64,000 nucleotides of DNA from Clostridia bacterium (lineage in GTDB: Bacteria; Bacillota; Clostridia; Christensenellales; Borkfalkiaceae): NCBI GenBank assembly GCA_017504795.1, contig JAFVQM010000036.1, positions 1 through 64,000 of the forward strand. The letters are read 5' to 3'. This document shows positions 8,633 to 18,850 of the stretch, piece by piece. Made by a program: the position numbers and the translations under genes. The notes beneath the pieces are model-generated. The model was not told the origin of the DNA. It saw only the letters and a list, made by a program, of their open reading frames with translations, and made no database searches. Numbering within the stretch: position 1 is the first letter of the stretch; every line of letters starts with the position of its first letter.

Positions 8633-9388
8633 ATGGGTATTTTGAAGAAACTATACGATAAAAGTAAAATATGGTTTGCCGTTTCGTGGATTATTGCCTA
8701 CTGCGTGCTAATGTCCTTGGGAGATGCTATTTCCGCGTGGATTGGCATAGAAAAGTTTGTTACGCTCGCCGTAGGTATTTTGCTTTCAGCAATATTGTTG
8801 TTATTTTTGAAAAATAACGGACTTTTTTTAGATTACGGACTTTGCGCACCTAAGTCTTGTGCAAAGTCAATGCTGTACTATTTGCCAATTATTTTTATGT
8901 TGAGCGCTAATCTTTGGTACGGCGTGACGGTAAATTACGGAGTGCTTGAAACCGTACTCTATATTTTGTCAATGTTTTGCGTTGGTTTTCTCGAAGAAGT
9001 AATCTTTCGTGGGCTTCTCTTTGAAACAATGCGTAAAGACAACGTAAAAGTCGCCGTTATCGTTTCCAGCGTTACTTTCGGAATAGGGCATATAATCAAT
9101 CTTATAAACGGTTCGGGTGCTGAATTACTTCCCAACCTACTTCAAGTCGCATATGCAACCACGGCGGGATTTATGTTTGTGATGATGTATTACAAATCTA
9201 AAAGTTTAATCGTTTGCATTATCGCTCACGGTTTATTTAATGCGCTGAGTGTCTTTGCTAACCAAACTAGCGCAACGAACGAAATGCAAATATTGACCGC
9301 GCTTTTGCTGATAGTAATAACGGGTTCTTACGCTCTATTTCTCGCACTTTCAATAAAACAAAAACCTAATAATTCTAATAACAAATAA
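8633..9388 (+). CDS. CPBP family intramembrane glutamic protease
   Basis: A multi-pass membrane protein of 251 residues with the three CPBP (Abi/Rce1-like) motifs: E-E-V-I-F-R-G, then F-G-I-G-H, then A-H-G-L-F-N. The paired glutamates and two histidines form the expected active site. Family members process CAAX-like or bacteriocin-related peptides, but many are uncharacterised and the substrate here is unknown. ATG 8633 is preferred over the TTG 12 bp upstream because GGAGAAAGG lies just before it. The gene is monocistronic between its own promoter and a terminator. Confidence 0.9.
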   Translation: MGILKKLYDKSKIWFAVSWIIAYCVLMSLGDAISAWIGIEKFVTLAVGILLSAILLLFLKNNGLFLDYGLCAPKSCAKSMLYYLPIIFMLSANLWYGVTVNYGVLETVLYILSMFCVGFLEEVIFRGLLFETMRKDNVKVAVIVSSVTFGIGHIINLINGSGAELLPNLLQVAYATTAGFMFVMMYYKSKSLIVCIIAHGLFNALSVFANQTSATNEMQILTALLLIVITGSYALFLALSIKQKPNNSNNK

Positions 9389-9413
9389 TATATTGTTTGA
9401 AACAGCGTAAAGT

Positions 9414-9446
9414 AAAAGGATAGCAAAATTTTTGCTATCCTTTTAT
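9414..9446. terminator. Bidirectional terminator between convergent genes
   Basis: AAAAGGATAGCAAAA and TTTTGCTATCCTTTT form a perfect 15-bp stem separated by one T (so the innermost pairs form the loop). It serves both the CPBP gene (+) and the zinc-ribbon gene (-). A near-copy with its flanks is at 34084-34112. Confidence 0.85.
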
Positions 9447-9490
9447 AGTTTGTAAATAATTTTTATAAAAAAGAGTAGTAAACTTTCTTT

Positions 9491-10456
9491 TTATAAAAAT
9501 TTTTTAAGTGTTTTGTCGTTTTTAATATAATCAAGCGCAGTTTCGCTATCTAAAAGCGCTTCAACCATTTGATAAAGAGAAGTTTCAATATGCGTGATAG
9601 ACTCACCGTTTAGAAAACTAACAGTAAATTTTTCAAGTGCTTTTGAAAGGTTAAGTTTTGCGCGTGGGGATAGGTTAAAGGTTTTTAAGTTGTCGTAAAT
9701 ATCTAATACCGAGTTATACAGTTTTACTTTTTTTACGTTTGTTGTAAGAACCGCAAAGAAGATAAAAAACAACGTAAAGGCAACGGCTGTTGTTAGCGTT
9801 AAAATAATATTATCTAACGAGATGGAAAGTATTAAAAGAACTATAAACGCTACCGCTAGCGCCGAAATAACCGCCGTTAAAACCTTAATAGACTTTTCTC
9901 TTGAAAAGTGTTTGGGTATCCCGTCTTTTAGTAAGCCTTCAACCTTTTTAAGTTTACTACCTGCTTCTTGGTTTTCGTATTCGTCAAGTTCTTCTTTTGG
10001 AATGCTTCTTTTCTTGTGATAAGGCGAATACGCTCTTTTTATCGCTTCCTTTTCAAGGGTAGACGAGTATTCAAGCGCCTTTTTCAAGTCCGAAAAGTGA
10101 GAAGTTTCTTCAAAGTCGGTAAAATTTTTAGTTTTTGCTAGAACGCGCAGTTGATAAACTCTACCGTCGGTATTAGATAGTTTTAGCGCTAAATCAGTAG
10201 TATTTAGCGCGCTATCGTAATCGCCGTTATCAATAAGCCACTGGCACTCGTCAAGCAAAGTATTAAGTTGTTTGTATTTTTCGCCTTCGGCAACCTTTCT
10301 ATCGTCGTTTTCTATCCGTTTAAGCGATTGATAGTACTTTATCGCTTGATTAACGTTGATTTCCTTGTTGCAATTAGGGCAAACGATATAGGCGTTTTCA
10401 GTGCCCCCCGAAAACTCATATAAACACTCGGGGCACTTCATCTTAAAATCTGACAT
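9491..10456 (-). CDS. Zinc-ribbon membrane protein of unknown function
   Basis: The 321-residue protein opens with a zinc ribbon (C-P-E-C, then C-P-N-C, residues about 8-29). A helical, TPR-like region follows (about 40-125). Two adjacent transmembrane helices lie at about 185-240 and the C-terminus is helical and probably cytoplasmic. Start ATG 10456 follows AGGAAGAG. It reads as a cytoplasmic scaffold anchored by a hairpin of helices. I recognise no enzyme motif. The neighbouring ATP-grasp gene lies upstream on the same strand, but they differ in base composition. Confidence 0.8.
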   Translation of the reverse strand: MSDFKMKCPECLYEFSGGTENAYIVCPNCNKEINVNQAIKYYQSLKRIENDDRKVAEGEKYKQLNTLLDECQWLIDNGDYDSALNTTDLALKLSNTDGRVYQLRVLAKTKNFTDFEETSHFSDLKKALEYSSTLEKEAIKRAYSPYHKKRSIPKEELDEYENQEAGSKLKKVEGLLKDGIPKHFSREKSIKVLTAVISALAVAFIVLLILSISLDNIILTLTTAVAFTLFFIFFAVLTTNVKKVKLYNSVLDIYDNLKTFNLSPRAKLNLSKALEKFTVSFLNGESITHIETSLYQMVEALLDSETALDYIKNDKTLKKFL

Positions 10457-10472
10457 ATCTCTTCCTAAATAT

Positions 10473-11417
10473 TTACTTTTCTAAACGTTTAATTTGTTGA
10501 TATAATCCCGTTTGTGCAATCATTTGAACAACGTCATGCCCTGGATCGTCATTACCTTCTATGAGTGCAATATCGTTTGGAAGTATAGCAACGTCCCACC
10601 CAACGTATTGAACAGTAGGTACGAGTTTACATGCTTGTTTAATTTTTTCTTGTAAAATAGACCAGTTAGGTATAGTAAAACCAACTATTAAATTATTTGT
10701 TACAGGGTGATATAAATAAGATTCATACTTATAATTTATAGCAGGGTGATCTATAACGCCCGTTTCTACGTCAATATGGGCGCATACGCCGTTAGAGTGG
10801 AGATTGTCAACGATAGCGTCTTTACCGCCCGAGCGTAAAGCACAGGCTATTATTTCACCTTTGAAAGTAAGAACACGAACGGTGTTTATTGAGGTGGGGT
10901 TTACTAAACTCATTTTTTCGTGTTGAATAAGTATTTCTTCACAAATATAGTTTTTGTATAAATCAAAATTGAAAGTATTAAGTTCACTTTCTTTTAACTT
11001 AAATATACCTTTGCCTTGACCACCGCTAAGTGGTTTTAATATGACTTCTTTATGTTTTTTTACGAATAAGTCAAACTCTTCACGAGAACAATTATTTAGA
11101 ACTAACCAATCTCTATTTATATAATCACAAAAAACTTTATTAAATTCTGGTTTTTGTTGGAAGATATAAGTTTTACTTTTATCATTATACTTTTTAAGAA
11201 TTTTTTTACTTCTTCTATACGTTATAAACTTATTGCGTTCATAATTTGATTTTTCATAAAATCTATATCTAAAAAAATCTTCTGGCGAACATCCAAACCT
11301 AATAGCGCAATACAATTCGCTGAAATATGATGAGATTATACACTTATTAGGTAAAAGTCTTTTATGATGTTCGTTGAATTTGCTTATTTCTTTTAATAAA
11401 GTATTTATTTTACTCAT
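10473..11417 (-). CDS. ATP-grasp protein of the sugar-transfer-associated type
   Basis: The 314-residue protein has an ATP-grasp C-terminal two thirds. It has the glycine-rich ATP loop K-P-L-S-G-G-Q-G-K-G-I, the N-T-V-R-V-L strand and the metal-binding end A-L-I-E-G-N-D-D-P-G-H-D. This arrangement matches ATP-grasp proteins found near capsule and cell-wall glycan genes, which are thought to ligate a carboxylate to an amine or hydroxyl. The N-terminus is basic and aromatic, with many Tyr, Arg and Lys. No glycan genes are nearby. The gene is noticeably more AT-rich than its neighbours, suggesting transfer. Substrate unknown. Confidence 0.85.
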   Translation of the reverse strand: MSKINTLLKEISKFNEHHKRLLPNKCIISSYFSELYCAIRFGCSPEDFFRYRFYEKSNYERNKFITYRRSKKILKKYNDKSKTYIFQQKPEFNKVFCDYINRDWLVLNNCSREEFDLFVKKHKEVILKPLSGGQGKGIFKLKESELNTFNFDLYKNYICEEILIQHEKMSLVNPTSINTVRVLTFKGEIIACALRSGGKDAIVDNLHSNGVCAHIDVETGVIDHPAINYKYESYLYHPVTNNLIVGFTIPNWSILQEKIKQACKLVPTVQYVGWDVAILPNDIALIEGNDDPGHDVVQMIAQTGLYQQIKRLEK

Positions 11418-11437
11418 ATTATCCCTTTTATAAATTA

Positions 11438-11459
11438 GAGCGTTTCAATCGAAACGCTC
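11438..11459. terminator. Strong hairpin between the EamA and ATP-grasp genes
   Basis: GAGCGTTTC and GAAACGCTC pair around AATC (9-bp perfect stem). The T-tract is weak on either strand, so termination is likely but not certain. Confidence 0.5.
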
Positions 11460-11476
11460 GTTATAATTTCTTATTT

Positions 11477-12427
11477 CTATTCGATTAAATTATCATTATT
11501 TTGAGTGAGTTTGGCTTTTTTTGCGCGATTTTTCGGCTGAAAACTAGTGATAAGGTTAACCCCTACTAGAATAAGAATTCCGCCTATTACCAAACTAATA
11601 CTAAAAGGTTCTTTTAGAAATACAATGCCCGCAACAGCCGAACATAGAGTTGACAGAGCGCCAAATGAAGAAACCTTAAACACTGACATTTTGCTTAGTG
11701 CGTAGTTGACTAATATATTTGCTAAAATGGAAGAGAATAGGCTCAAACATAAAACGGACAAAGCATAGCGAGGCTGAATCAACGGTGCAACGTACGAAGT
11801 TATATCCCATTTCACTGCACTCATACCGCTTATATTAAATACGATTGCCGAAATGGCCAGCACCATAAACGTGCGTTCATAAGGAGTAAACTCTTCCGAC
11901 GCTTTGCGATTGACCGTTTTGTAGAGTGCGGAAGACAGTAAAGTTAGAATTAAAAACAGTACGCCTACTGGTGTTACAACCCCTAACTCTTTACCGGAAA
12001 TCGTTATCAGTATAACGCCAATAACCGGCATAATGCAAAAAAGTATTTGCCACTTTGACGGATATTCTTTCAAAAATAGAGCACCTGTGCCGATGGTAAC
12101 TACGGGTACTATAGCCAAAACCAAGCCTGAAATCGTAGAGTTTGTATGGAGTATAGCAAAACTCTCAAAGAGATAATAGGTTATCTGCAATAGTAGTAAT
12201 AATGAAATAGGACCCCATTTTTTGCCTTTGAACGAAATCTTTTGCTTACCTAGAAGGATAGGCACTAACATAAACAACGTAGAAAGTGTAAAGCGATGCC
12301 CTAGCATTACGTTGGGATCAGGTGCTACGTCTAAACTAATCTTGGTAAAGAGAAAACCAAAACCCCAAATAATATTACCCAAGACGGCACAAAGCACTGC
12401 CGTAACAGTAGCGTTTTTTGACTGCAT
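11477..12427 (-). CDS. EamA/DMT superfamily transporter
   Basis: A 316-residue, ten-helix inner membrane protein built from two EamA repeats, typical of drug/metabolite exporters of the RhaT/YdcZ-like superfamily. The first repeat begins with N-I-I-W-G-F-G-F-L-F. The second carries the usual A-L-S-K-M...L-K-E-P pattern near the end (V-F-L-K-E-P-F-S). The C-terminal tail is basic. Substrates of this family cannot be read from sequence and neighbours do not help. It is transcribed alone or with the ATP-grasp gene downstream. Confidence 0.9.
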   Translation of the reverse strand: MQSKNATVTAVLCAVLGNIIWGFGFLFTKISLDVAPDPNVMLGHRFTLSTLFMLVPILLGKQKISFKGKKWGPISLLLLLQITYYLFESFAILHTNSTISGLVLAIVPVVTIGTGALFLKEYPSKWQILFCIMPVIGVILITISGKELGVVTPVGVLFLILTLLSSALYKTVNRKASEEFTPYERTFMVLAISAIVFNISGMSAVKWDITSYVAPLIQPRYALSVLCLSLFSSILANILVNYALSKMSVFKVSSFGALSTLCSAVAGIVFLKEPFSISLVIGGILILVGVNLITSFQPKNRAKKAKLTQNNDNLIE

Positions 12428-12498
12428 AATCTTAGTTCTCCCTAATTGCCAAGCAAAATCGTGATTTTTAAGAAAGGTAACTCAAAAGTATTATACTA

Positions 12499-13476
12499 TT
12501 ATTCCCACTCAATAGTGCCGGTCGGCTTGGGTGTTAAGTCGTATAAAACTCTGTTAACCCCTTTTACTTCGTGAGTTATTCTCTCGGTAATGTGGCTAAG
12601 TATTGAATAGGGTATTTCTTCGATAGTTGCGGTCATAGCGTCAACCGTGTTTACCGCACGGATAATAACCGGCCACTCGTACGAGCGAAGGTCGTTTTTA
12701 ACGCCTACGGTCTTAAAGTCGGGAACTATCGTAAAGAACTGCCAAACTTTGCTTTCTAAACCGTTTTTAGCAAACTCTTCGCGTAGTATAGCGTCAGACT
12801 CTCTAAGGGCTTCAAGCCTATCTCTCGTGATAGCGCCTAAACATCTAACGCCAAGCCCAGGTCCTGGGAAGGGTTGACGGTATACCATACCGTGAGGAAG
12901 ACCAAGTTCAACGCCTACCATTCTAACTTCGTCTTTATATAGAAGCCTCATAGGTTCAACGAGTTCAAATTGCAAATCGTCAGGAAGACCACCAACGTTG
13001 TGGTGCGCTTTAACCGGACCGCTTTCTAAAATATCAGGATAAATCGTGCCTTGTGCTAAGAAATCAATACCTTCAAGTTTTCTCGCTTCTTCTTCAAAAA
13101 CTCTAATAAATTCAGCGCCGATAATCTTTCTTTTTTGTTCGGGTTCAGATACGCCTTCAAGTTTATCTAAAAATCTGTCAACCGCGTCAACGTAGATAAG
13201 GTTTGCATCCATTTCATCACGGAATACTTTAACTACTTGTTCGGGTTCGCCCTTTCTTAAAAGCCCGTGATTAACGTGAACGCAGTAAAGGTTTTTGCCG
13301 ATAGCCTTTATAAGTAAGGCTGCCACTACCGACGAGTCAACCCCGCCTGAAAGTGCTAAAAGAACCTTTCTGTCGCCCACCTGAGCGCGTATTTCTTTAA
13401 TTTGTTCGTCAATAAATTTTTGTGCAAGTTCTGGCGTGGTTATACGCGCCATATCGTCGGGACGTTTGTTAAGCAT
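12499..13476 (-). CDS. guaA: GMP synthase, ATP pyrophosphatase/dimerisation part only
   Basis: Adenylates XMP and transfers ammonia to give GMP. The PP-loop L-S-G-G-V-D-S-S lies at about residues 43-50, the F-P-G-P-G-L-G-V-R loop is present, and the C-terminal dimerisation domain ends in the usual T-I-E-W-E. At 325 residues it lacks the roughly 190-residue glutamine amidotransferase domain of most bacterial GuaA proteins, and none is encoded beside it. It therefore resembles the split (archaeal-type) subunit, which needs a separate amidotransferase or free ammonia. It lies 32 bp downstream of guaB, so the two make GMP from IMP in one operon. Confidence 0.92.
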   Translation of the reverse strand: MLNKRPDDMARITTPELAQKFIDEQIKEIRAQVGDRKVLLALSGGVDSSVVAALLIKAIGKNLYCVHVNHGLLRKGEPEQVVKVFRDEMDANLIYVDAVDRFLDKLEGVSEPEQKRKIIGAEFIRVFEEEARKLEGIDFLAQGTIYPDILESGPVKAHHNVGGLPDDLQFELVEPMRLLYKDEVRMVGVELGLPHGMVYRQPFPGPGLGVRCLGAITRDRLEALRESDAILREEFAKNGLESKVWQFFTIVPDFKTVGVKNDLRSYEWPVIIRAVNTVDAMTATIEEIPYSILSHITERITHEVKGVNRVLYDLTPKPTGTIEWE

Positions 13477-13508
13477 ATAATAAATTCTCCTAATAAATCA
13501 AATATACA

Positions 13509-15543
<2,035 letters not shown>

Positions 15544-15681
15544 TATTAAAAACCTTTTTACTATTTTAGCAAAACAAATAAAAAAATGCAACGCTTTATA
15601 AAAAATACTTTATTTTTTAGATAAATTTTTTGTTCTAAACTAACGGCAAAGGCAATAAAATGCATATAAAGAGAGTTTTTT

Positions 15682-16341
15682 ATGAAAAAAATACTTGTAA
15701 CCCTATGTATAATCGTATCACTATTGTTCGTATCGTCTTGCAAAAACGAGATAGACCTTTCTATGTATCTATCCCAAAATAGAACGTCAGTTTACACGGC
15801 AGTAAGCGAAAACTACACGGTAACTTTGTATGGTGAAGAGCGCGAAGACCCGTTTTTGTCGGACGGTTTCGTCGGAACTATTAAAAAGTTTATAACCGTT
15901 AGAATTGAAGACTGTAAAAAGTTGCTTGACGACGCGTCAATTACAATTTCTTACGACGGCGTTACCCTAAAAGGCAACTTCGAATATAGCCCGCTCAGCG
16001 GAAAATATATAACCGAGTTTGAAGTTGAAAATCTGCCGTCTAAAAACGACATTTCCGCCGTTATAAAAAACGATGGTGAAGAGTATACTTTTACGCTTAG
16101 CGGTTACAATTTATCGGGAGAAAACTATAAGTCGGCGTTGCAAGCCGTTTCAAAATCGGCAAGTGGTTATCTTGATAAGTTAAAGTCGAACGGCTCGTAT
16201 TTAATGGAAGTTAGACTAAGAACGATTTATCAAGAAGATAGAATTTACTACTACGTTTCAATAATAGATAAGCAAGGTAAAACCCTAGCGTATTTAGTAG
16301 ATGGAGAATCTTTTGAAATTCTCGCCTCTAAAACGATATAA
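15682..16341 (+). CDS. Lipoprotein of unknown function
   Basis: The 219-residue protein begins with a lipoprotein signal peptide: M-K-K, a hydrophobic stretch and the lipobox V-S-S-C at residues 17-20. The mature part is beta-rich with no motif I recognise. ATG 15682 follows AAGAGAG. It is divergent from the guaBA operon and followed by the tandem repeat region. It is probably tethered to the outer face of the membrane. Function unknown. Confidence 0.82.
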   Translation: MKKILVTLCIIVSLLFVSSCKNEIDLSMYLSQNRTSVYTAVSENYTVTLYGEEREDPFLSDGFVGTIKKFITVRIEDCKKLLDDASITISYDGVTLKGNFEYSPLSGKYITEFEVENLPSKNDISAVIKNDGEEYTFTLSGYNLSGENYKSALQAVSKSASGYLDKLKSNGSYLMEVRLRTIYQEDRIYYYVSIIDKQGKTLAYLVDGESFEILASKTI

Positions 16342-16371
16342 ACTTCGTTATGCTTCGTTTACTGCCACAAA

Positions 16372-16645
16372 GTTGTGTCTGCCACAACCAAAAAGGTTAG
16401 TGTCAACCACACTTTGTGTCGAGCCTCGCCTAACTCGTTTCTATCGTTTTAGAAAAGTTAATTAAGCAGTTGTGTCTGCCACAACCAAAAAGGTTAGTGT
16501 CAACCACACTTTGTGTCGAGCCTTGCCTAACTCGTTTCTATCGTTTTAGAAAAGTTAACTAAGCAGTTGTGTCTGCCACAACCAAAAAGGTTAGTGTCAA
16601 CCACACTTTGTGTCGAGCCTCGCCTAACTCGTTTCTATCGTTTTA
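16372..16645 (+). repeat. 97-bp tandem repeat, about 2.8 copies
   Basis: Units start at 16372, 16469 and 16566, exactly 97 bp apart, with only a couple of substitutions between units. Each contains the hairpin GTTGTG-TCTGC-CACAAC, the block CCAAAAAGG, and GTTAG...CTAAC pairing around CACA/TGTG. The third unit stops after the ATCGTTTTA block. The repeat accounts for most of the 460-bp gap between the lipoprotein and the EF-G-like gene. No coding function was seen; each unit allows only a short open frame. Confidence 0.92.
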
Positions 16646-16670
16646 TTGGGTTTTGTATCGACATAGAAAT

Positions 16671-16697
16671 AAAAGCGTGCTAAAAGGCGCGCTTTAA
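16671..16697 (+). terminator. Probable terminator downstream of the repeat
   Basis: AAAGCGTGC and GCGCGCTTT pair with one G-U around TAAAAG. The T-tract is short (three T residues, then AATAA). Confidence 0.5.
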
Positions 16698-16728
16698 TAA
16701 CGTTCAAAATTAAAATTAAAATTCGGTA

Positions 16729-16757
16729 TTGAAAAAGTCAAAAACCTATTGTATAAT
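16729..16757 (+). promoter_or_regulatory. Promoter of the EF-G-like gene
   Basis: TTGAAA, a 17-bp spacer and a perfect TATAAT lie about 45 bp upstream of the start codon. Confidence 0.8.
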
Positions 16758-16802
16758 AAATTTAACGGAGAAAATCCGAAACTATTTTTAGGAGTTATTT
16801 TT

Positions 16803-18845
16803 ATGGACGTAGACAGAATTAGAAACGTAGCGCTAATAGGTCATAGTGGCGAGGGTAAAACCACTCTTGCCGAGGCGATTTTATTCAATATGAACGTCAT
16901 TGACCGTCAAGGAAAGGTAGAAGACGGGAATACCGTAATGGATTTCGACTCGCTCGAAATTGCAAAAAAATCTTCAATATCACTTTCTTGCGCTTGCGGA
17001 GAATATAAAGGGTACAAATTCAATATTATAGACGTGCCCGGTTACTACGATTTCGAAAGCGAACTTGCCCAAGCGCTTGCCGTTGCCGATTCGGCTATAA
17101 TAGTAGCGTCGGGTAGCGGTACGCTTACCGTTGGTACTGAAAGGGCGATTGATTATTGTGTTAAACGTAAAATCCCAGCAATGTTATTTATCAACGGGCT
17201 AGATAAAGAAAATTCCGACTTTATAAAGACGGTTAACGCCATCAAACTCAAATACGGGCACAAAATAGCCCCCCTTATTCTTCCAAATATCGTTGACGGT
17301 AAGATGAAAGGGTTTGTTAAAGTTGCTTACGGCGTTCTTCGTGACTGGGAAAGAAACGAATATCCTATTCCAGATTATCTTAAAGAAGCGTATTTAGAAG
17401 CAAGGCTCACCGTGTGCGAGGCTGCCGCTGAAAACGACGAAGAACTTTTAGAAAAGTTCTTTGAAAACGGCACTCTTTCGGCAGAAGAGATTGAAGCAGG
17501 TTGCAAAAAGGGAATTAACTCTTGTTCAACCATAACCGTTCTCGGTGGTAGTGCGTATAAAAACCACGGCGTATTCAACCTTATGGATAAAATTATATCC
17601 ACACTTCCTAGCCCCAAAGACGCGGGCATTCAGCGCGCCGTTGTAGACGGGGAGAAAACCCCCGTTCATCCTAACGAGAACGACCAAACCGTTGTTAGAA
17701 TTTTCAAAACGGTAGTCGACCCGTACGTTGGTAGACTTAACTACGTTAAAGTTATATCTGGTAAACTCAAAGTAGGTCAAATCCTTAAAGTTTCGGGTTG
17801 GGGCGAAGAAAAAATTAGCGGTATCTACACCGTTATAGGTAAAAGGCAAGAAAGCGTTCAAGAATTATCGGCAGGCGATATAGGTGCGCTTTCTAAACTC
17901 GACAACGCTAGAACGGGCGATACCTTATTTGAAAAAGTAGACACTCGCTTTAAGGCGTTTGAAATTCCGCCTGCAACTTATAAACGCGCCGTTTACGCAG
18001 TTAAAAAGGGCGAAGAAGACAAGATTTTTGCAGGTCTTAACAAACTTAAAGACGAAGACATTTCTTTCTCGGTAGAAAAGAACGCCGAAACGGGCGAAAT
18101 GTTGCTTGCGGGCGTTGGCGCAACCCAACTTGAAACGGTTAAGAAAAAACTCAAAGTTAAATTTGGCGTTGACTGTGAACTTAGAAAGCCCAAAATTGCC
18201 TATAAAGAAACGATTAAAGGCGTAGCCGAAGCCGAAGGTAAACACAAAAAGCAATCGGGTGGCGCAGGTCAGTACGGCCACGTTAAAATTAGGTTTGAAA
18301 GCGGTGCGAGTGACGGTGTTTACGAGTTTGTAGACGCGGTCGTTGGCGGTGCAGTTCCCAAAAACTTTATCCCTGCGGTTGACAAAGGTCTTAAAGAAGC
18401 AATTAAAGAAGGCGTTTTAGCAGGATATCCGTTACTCGACCTTAAAGCAACGCTTTTCGACGGTTCTTCTCACCCCGTTGACAGTAAGGAAGTTGCCTTC
18501 GTATCCGCGGCAAAAATAGCCTATCAAGAAGGCGTTAAAAACGCTAAACCCGTTATTTTAGAGCCCGTTATGAAGGTCGTAGTTACCGCACCTGACACTT
18601 ATCTTGGCGATATTATGGGCGATATGAACAAGCGCCGTGGCAGAATAGTATCTACCGATCAAGACGGTGAACTTAGCGTAATCACCTGCGAAGTTCCCGA
18701 AAGCGAAATTTTAGATTACACTGCGGAACTTAGAAGTTTCACACAAGGTCGCGGAAGATTTACCGCGGAATTTGAAAGGTACGAAGAAGTTCCTTTTGAA
18801 GAACAAGCAAAAATAATCTCAGAAGCAAAAAAAGACAAGGAGTAA
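16803..18845 (+). CDS. Elongation factor G-like GTPase (FusA2 type)
   Basis: This 680-residue translational GTPase has the EF-G domain order. The P-loop is G-H-S-G-E-G-K-T-T (residues about 13-21). The switch II motif is D-V-P-G-Y-Y-D-F, so the catalytic histidine of canonical EF-G (D-T-P-G-H) is Tyr. The G4 motif is N-G-L-D instead of N-K-x-D. These changes occur in the FusA2/EF-G-like group, so this is probably a specialised paralogue and not the main translocase. ATG 16803 follows AGGAG; an ORF extension upstream has no ribosome site. A PfkB kinase gene follows 5 bp downstream. Confidence 0.92.
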   Translation: MDVDRIRNVALIGHSGEGKTTLAEAILFNMNVIDRQGKVEDGNTVMDFDSLEIAKKSSISLSCACGEYKGYKFNIIDVPGYYDFESELAQALAVADSAIIVASGSGTLTVGTERAIDYCVKRKIPAMLFINGLDKENSDFIKTVNAIKLKYGHKIAPLILPNIVDGKMKGFVKVAYGVLRDWERNEYPIPDYLKEAYLEARLTVCEAAAENDEELLEKFFENGTLSAEEIEAGCKKGINSCSTITVLGGSAYKNHGVFNLMDKIISTLPSPKDAGIQRAVVDGEKTPVHPNENDQTVVRIFKTVVDPYVGRLNYVKVISGKLKVGQILKVSGWGEEKISGIYTVIGKRQESVQELSAGDIGALSKLDNARTGDTLFEKVDTRFKAFEIPPATYKRAVYAVKKGEEDKIFAGLNKLKDEDISFSVEKNAETGEMLLAGVGATQLETVKKKLKVKFGVDCELRKPKIAYKETIKGVAEAEGKHKKQSGGAGQYGHVKIRFESGASDGVYEFVDAVVGGAVPKNFIPAVDKGLKEAIKEGVLAGYPLLDLKATLFDGSSHPVDSKEVAFVSAAKIAYQEGVKNAKPVILEPVMKVVVTAPDTYLGDIMGDMNKRRGRIVSTDQDGELSVITCEVPESEILDYTAELRSFTQGRGRFTAEFERYEEVPFEEQAKIISEAKKDKE

Positions 18846-18850
18846 TATAA

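Noticed and set aside
16372..16645. CRISPR array
   Set aside because: The whole 97-bp unit repeats with no unique spacers and the units are far longer than CRISPR repeats; no cas genes nearby.
16372..16645. Short open frames inside the repeat unit
   Set aside because: Frames of about 25 codons end in TAG and have no start with a ribosome site; they follow from the repeat period.
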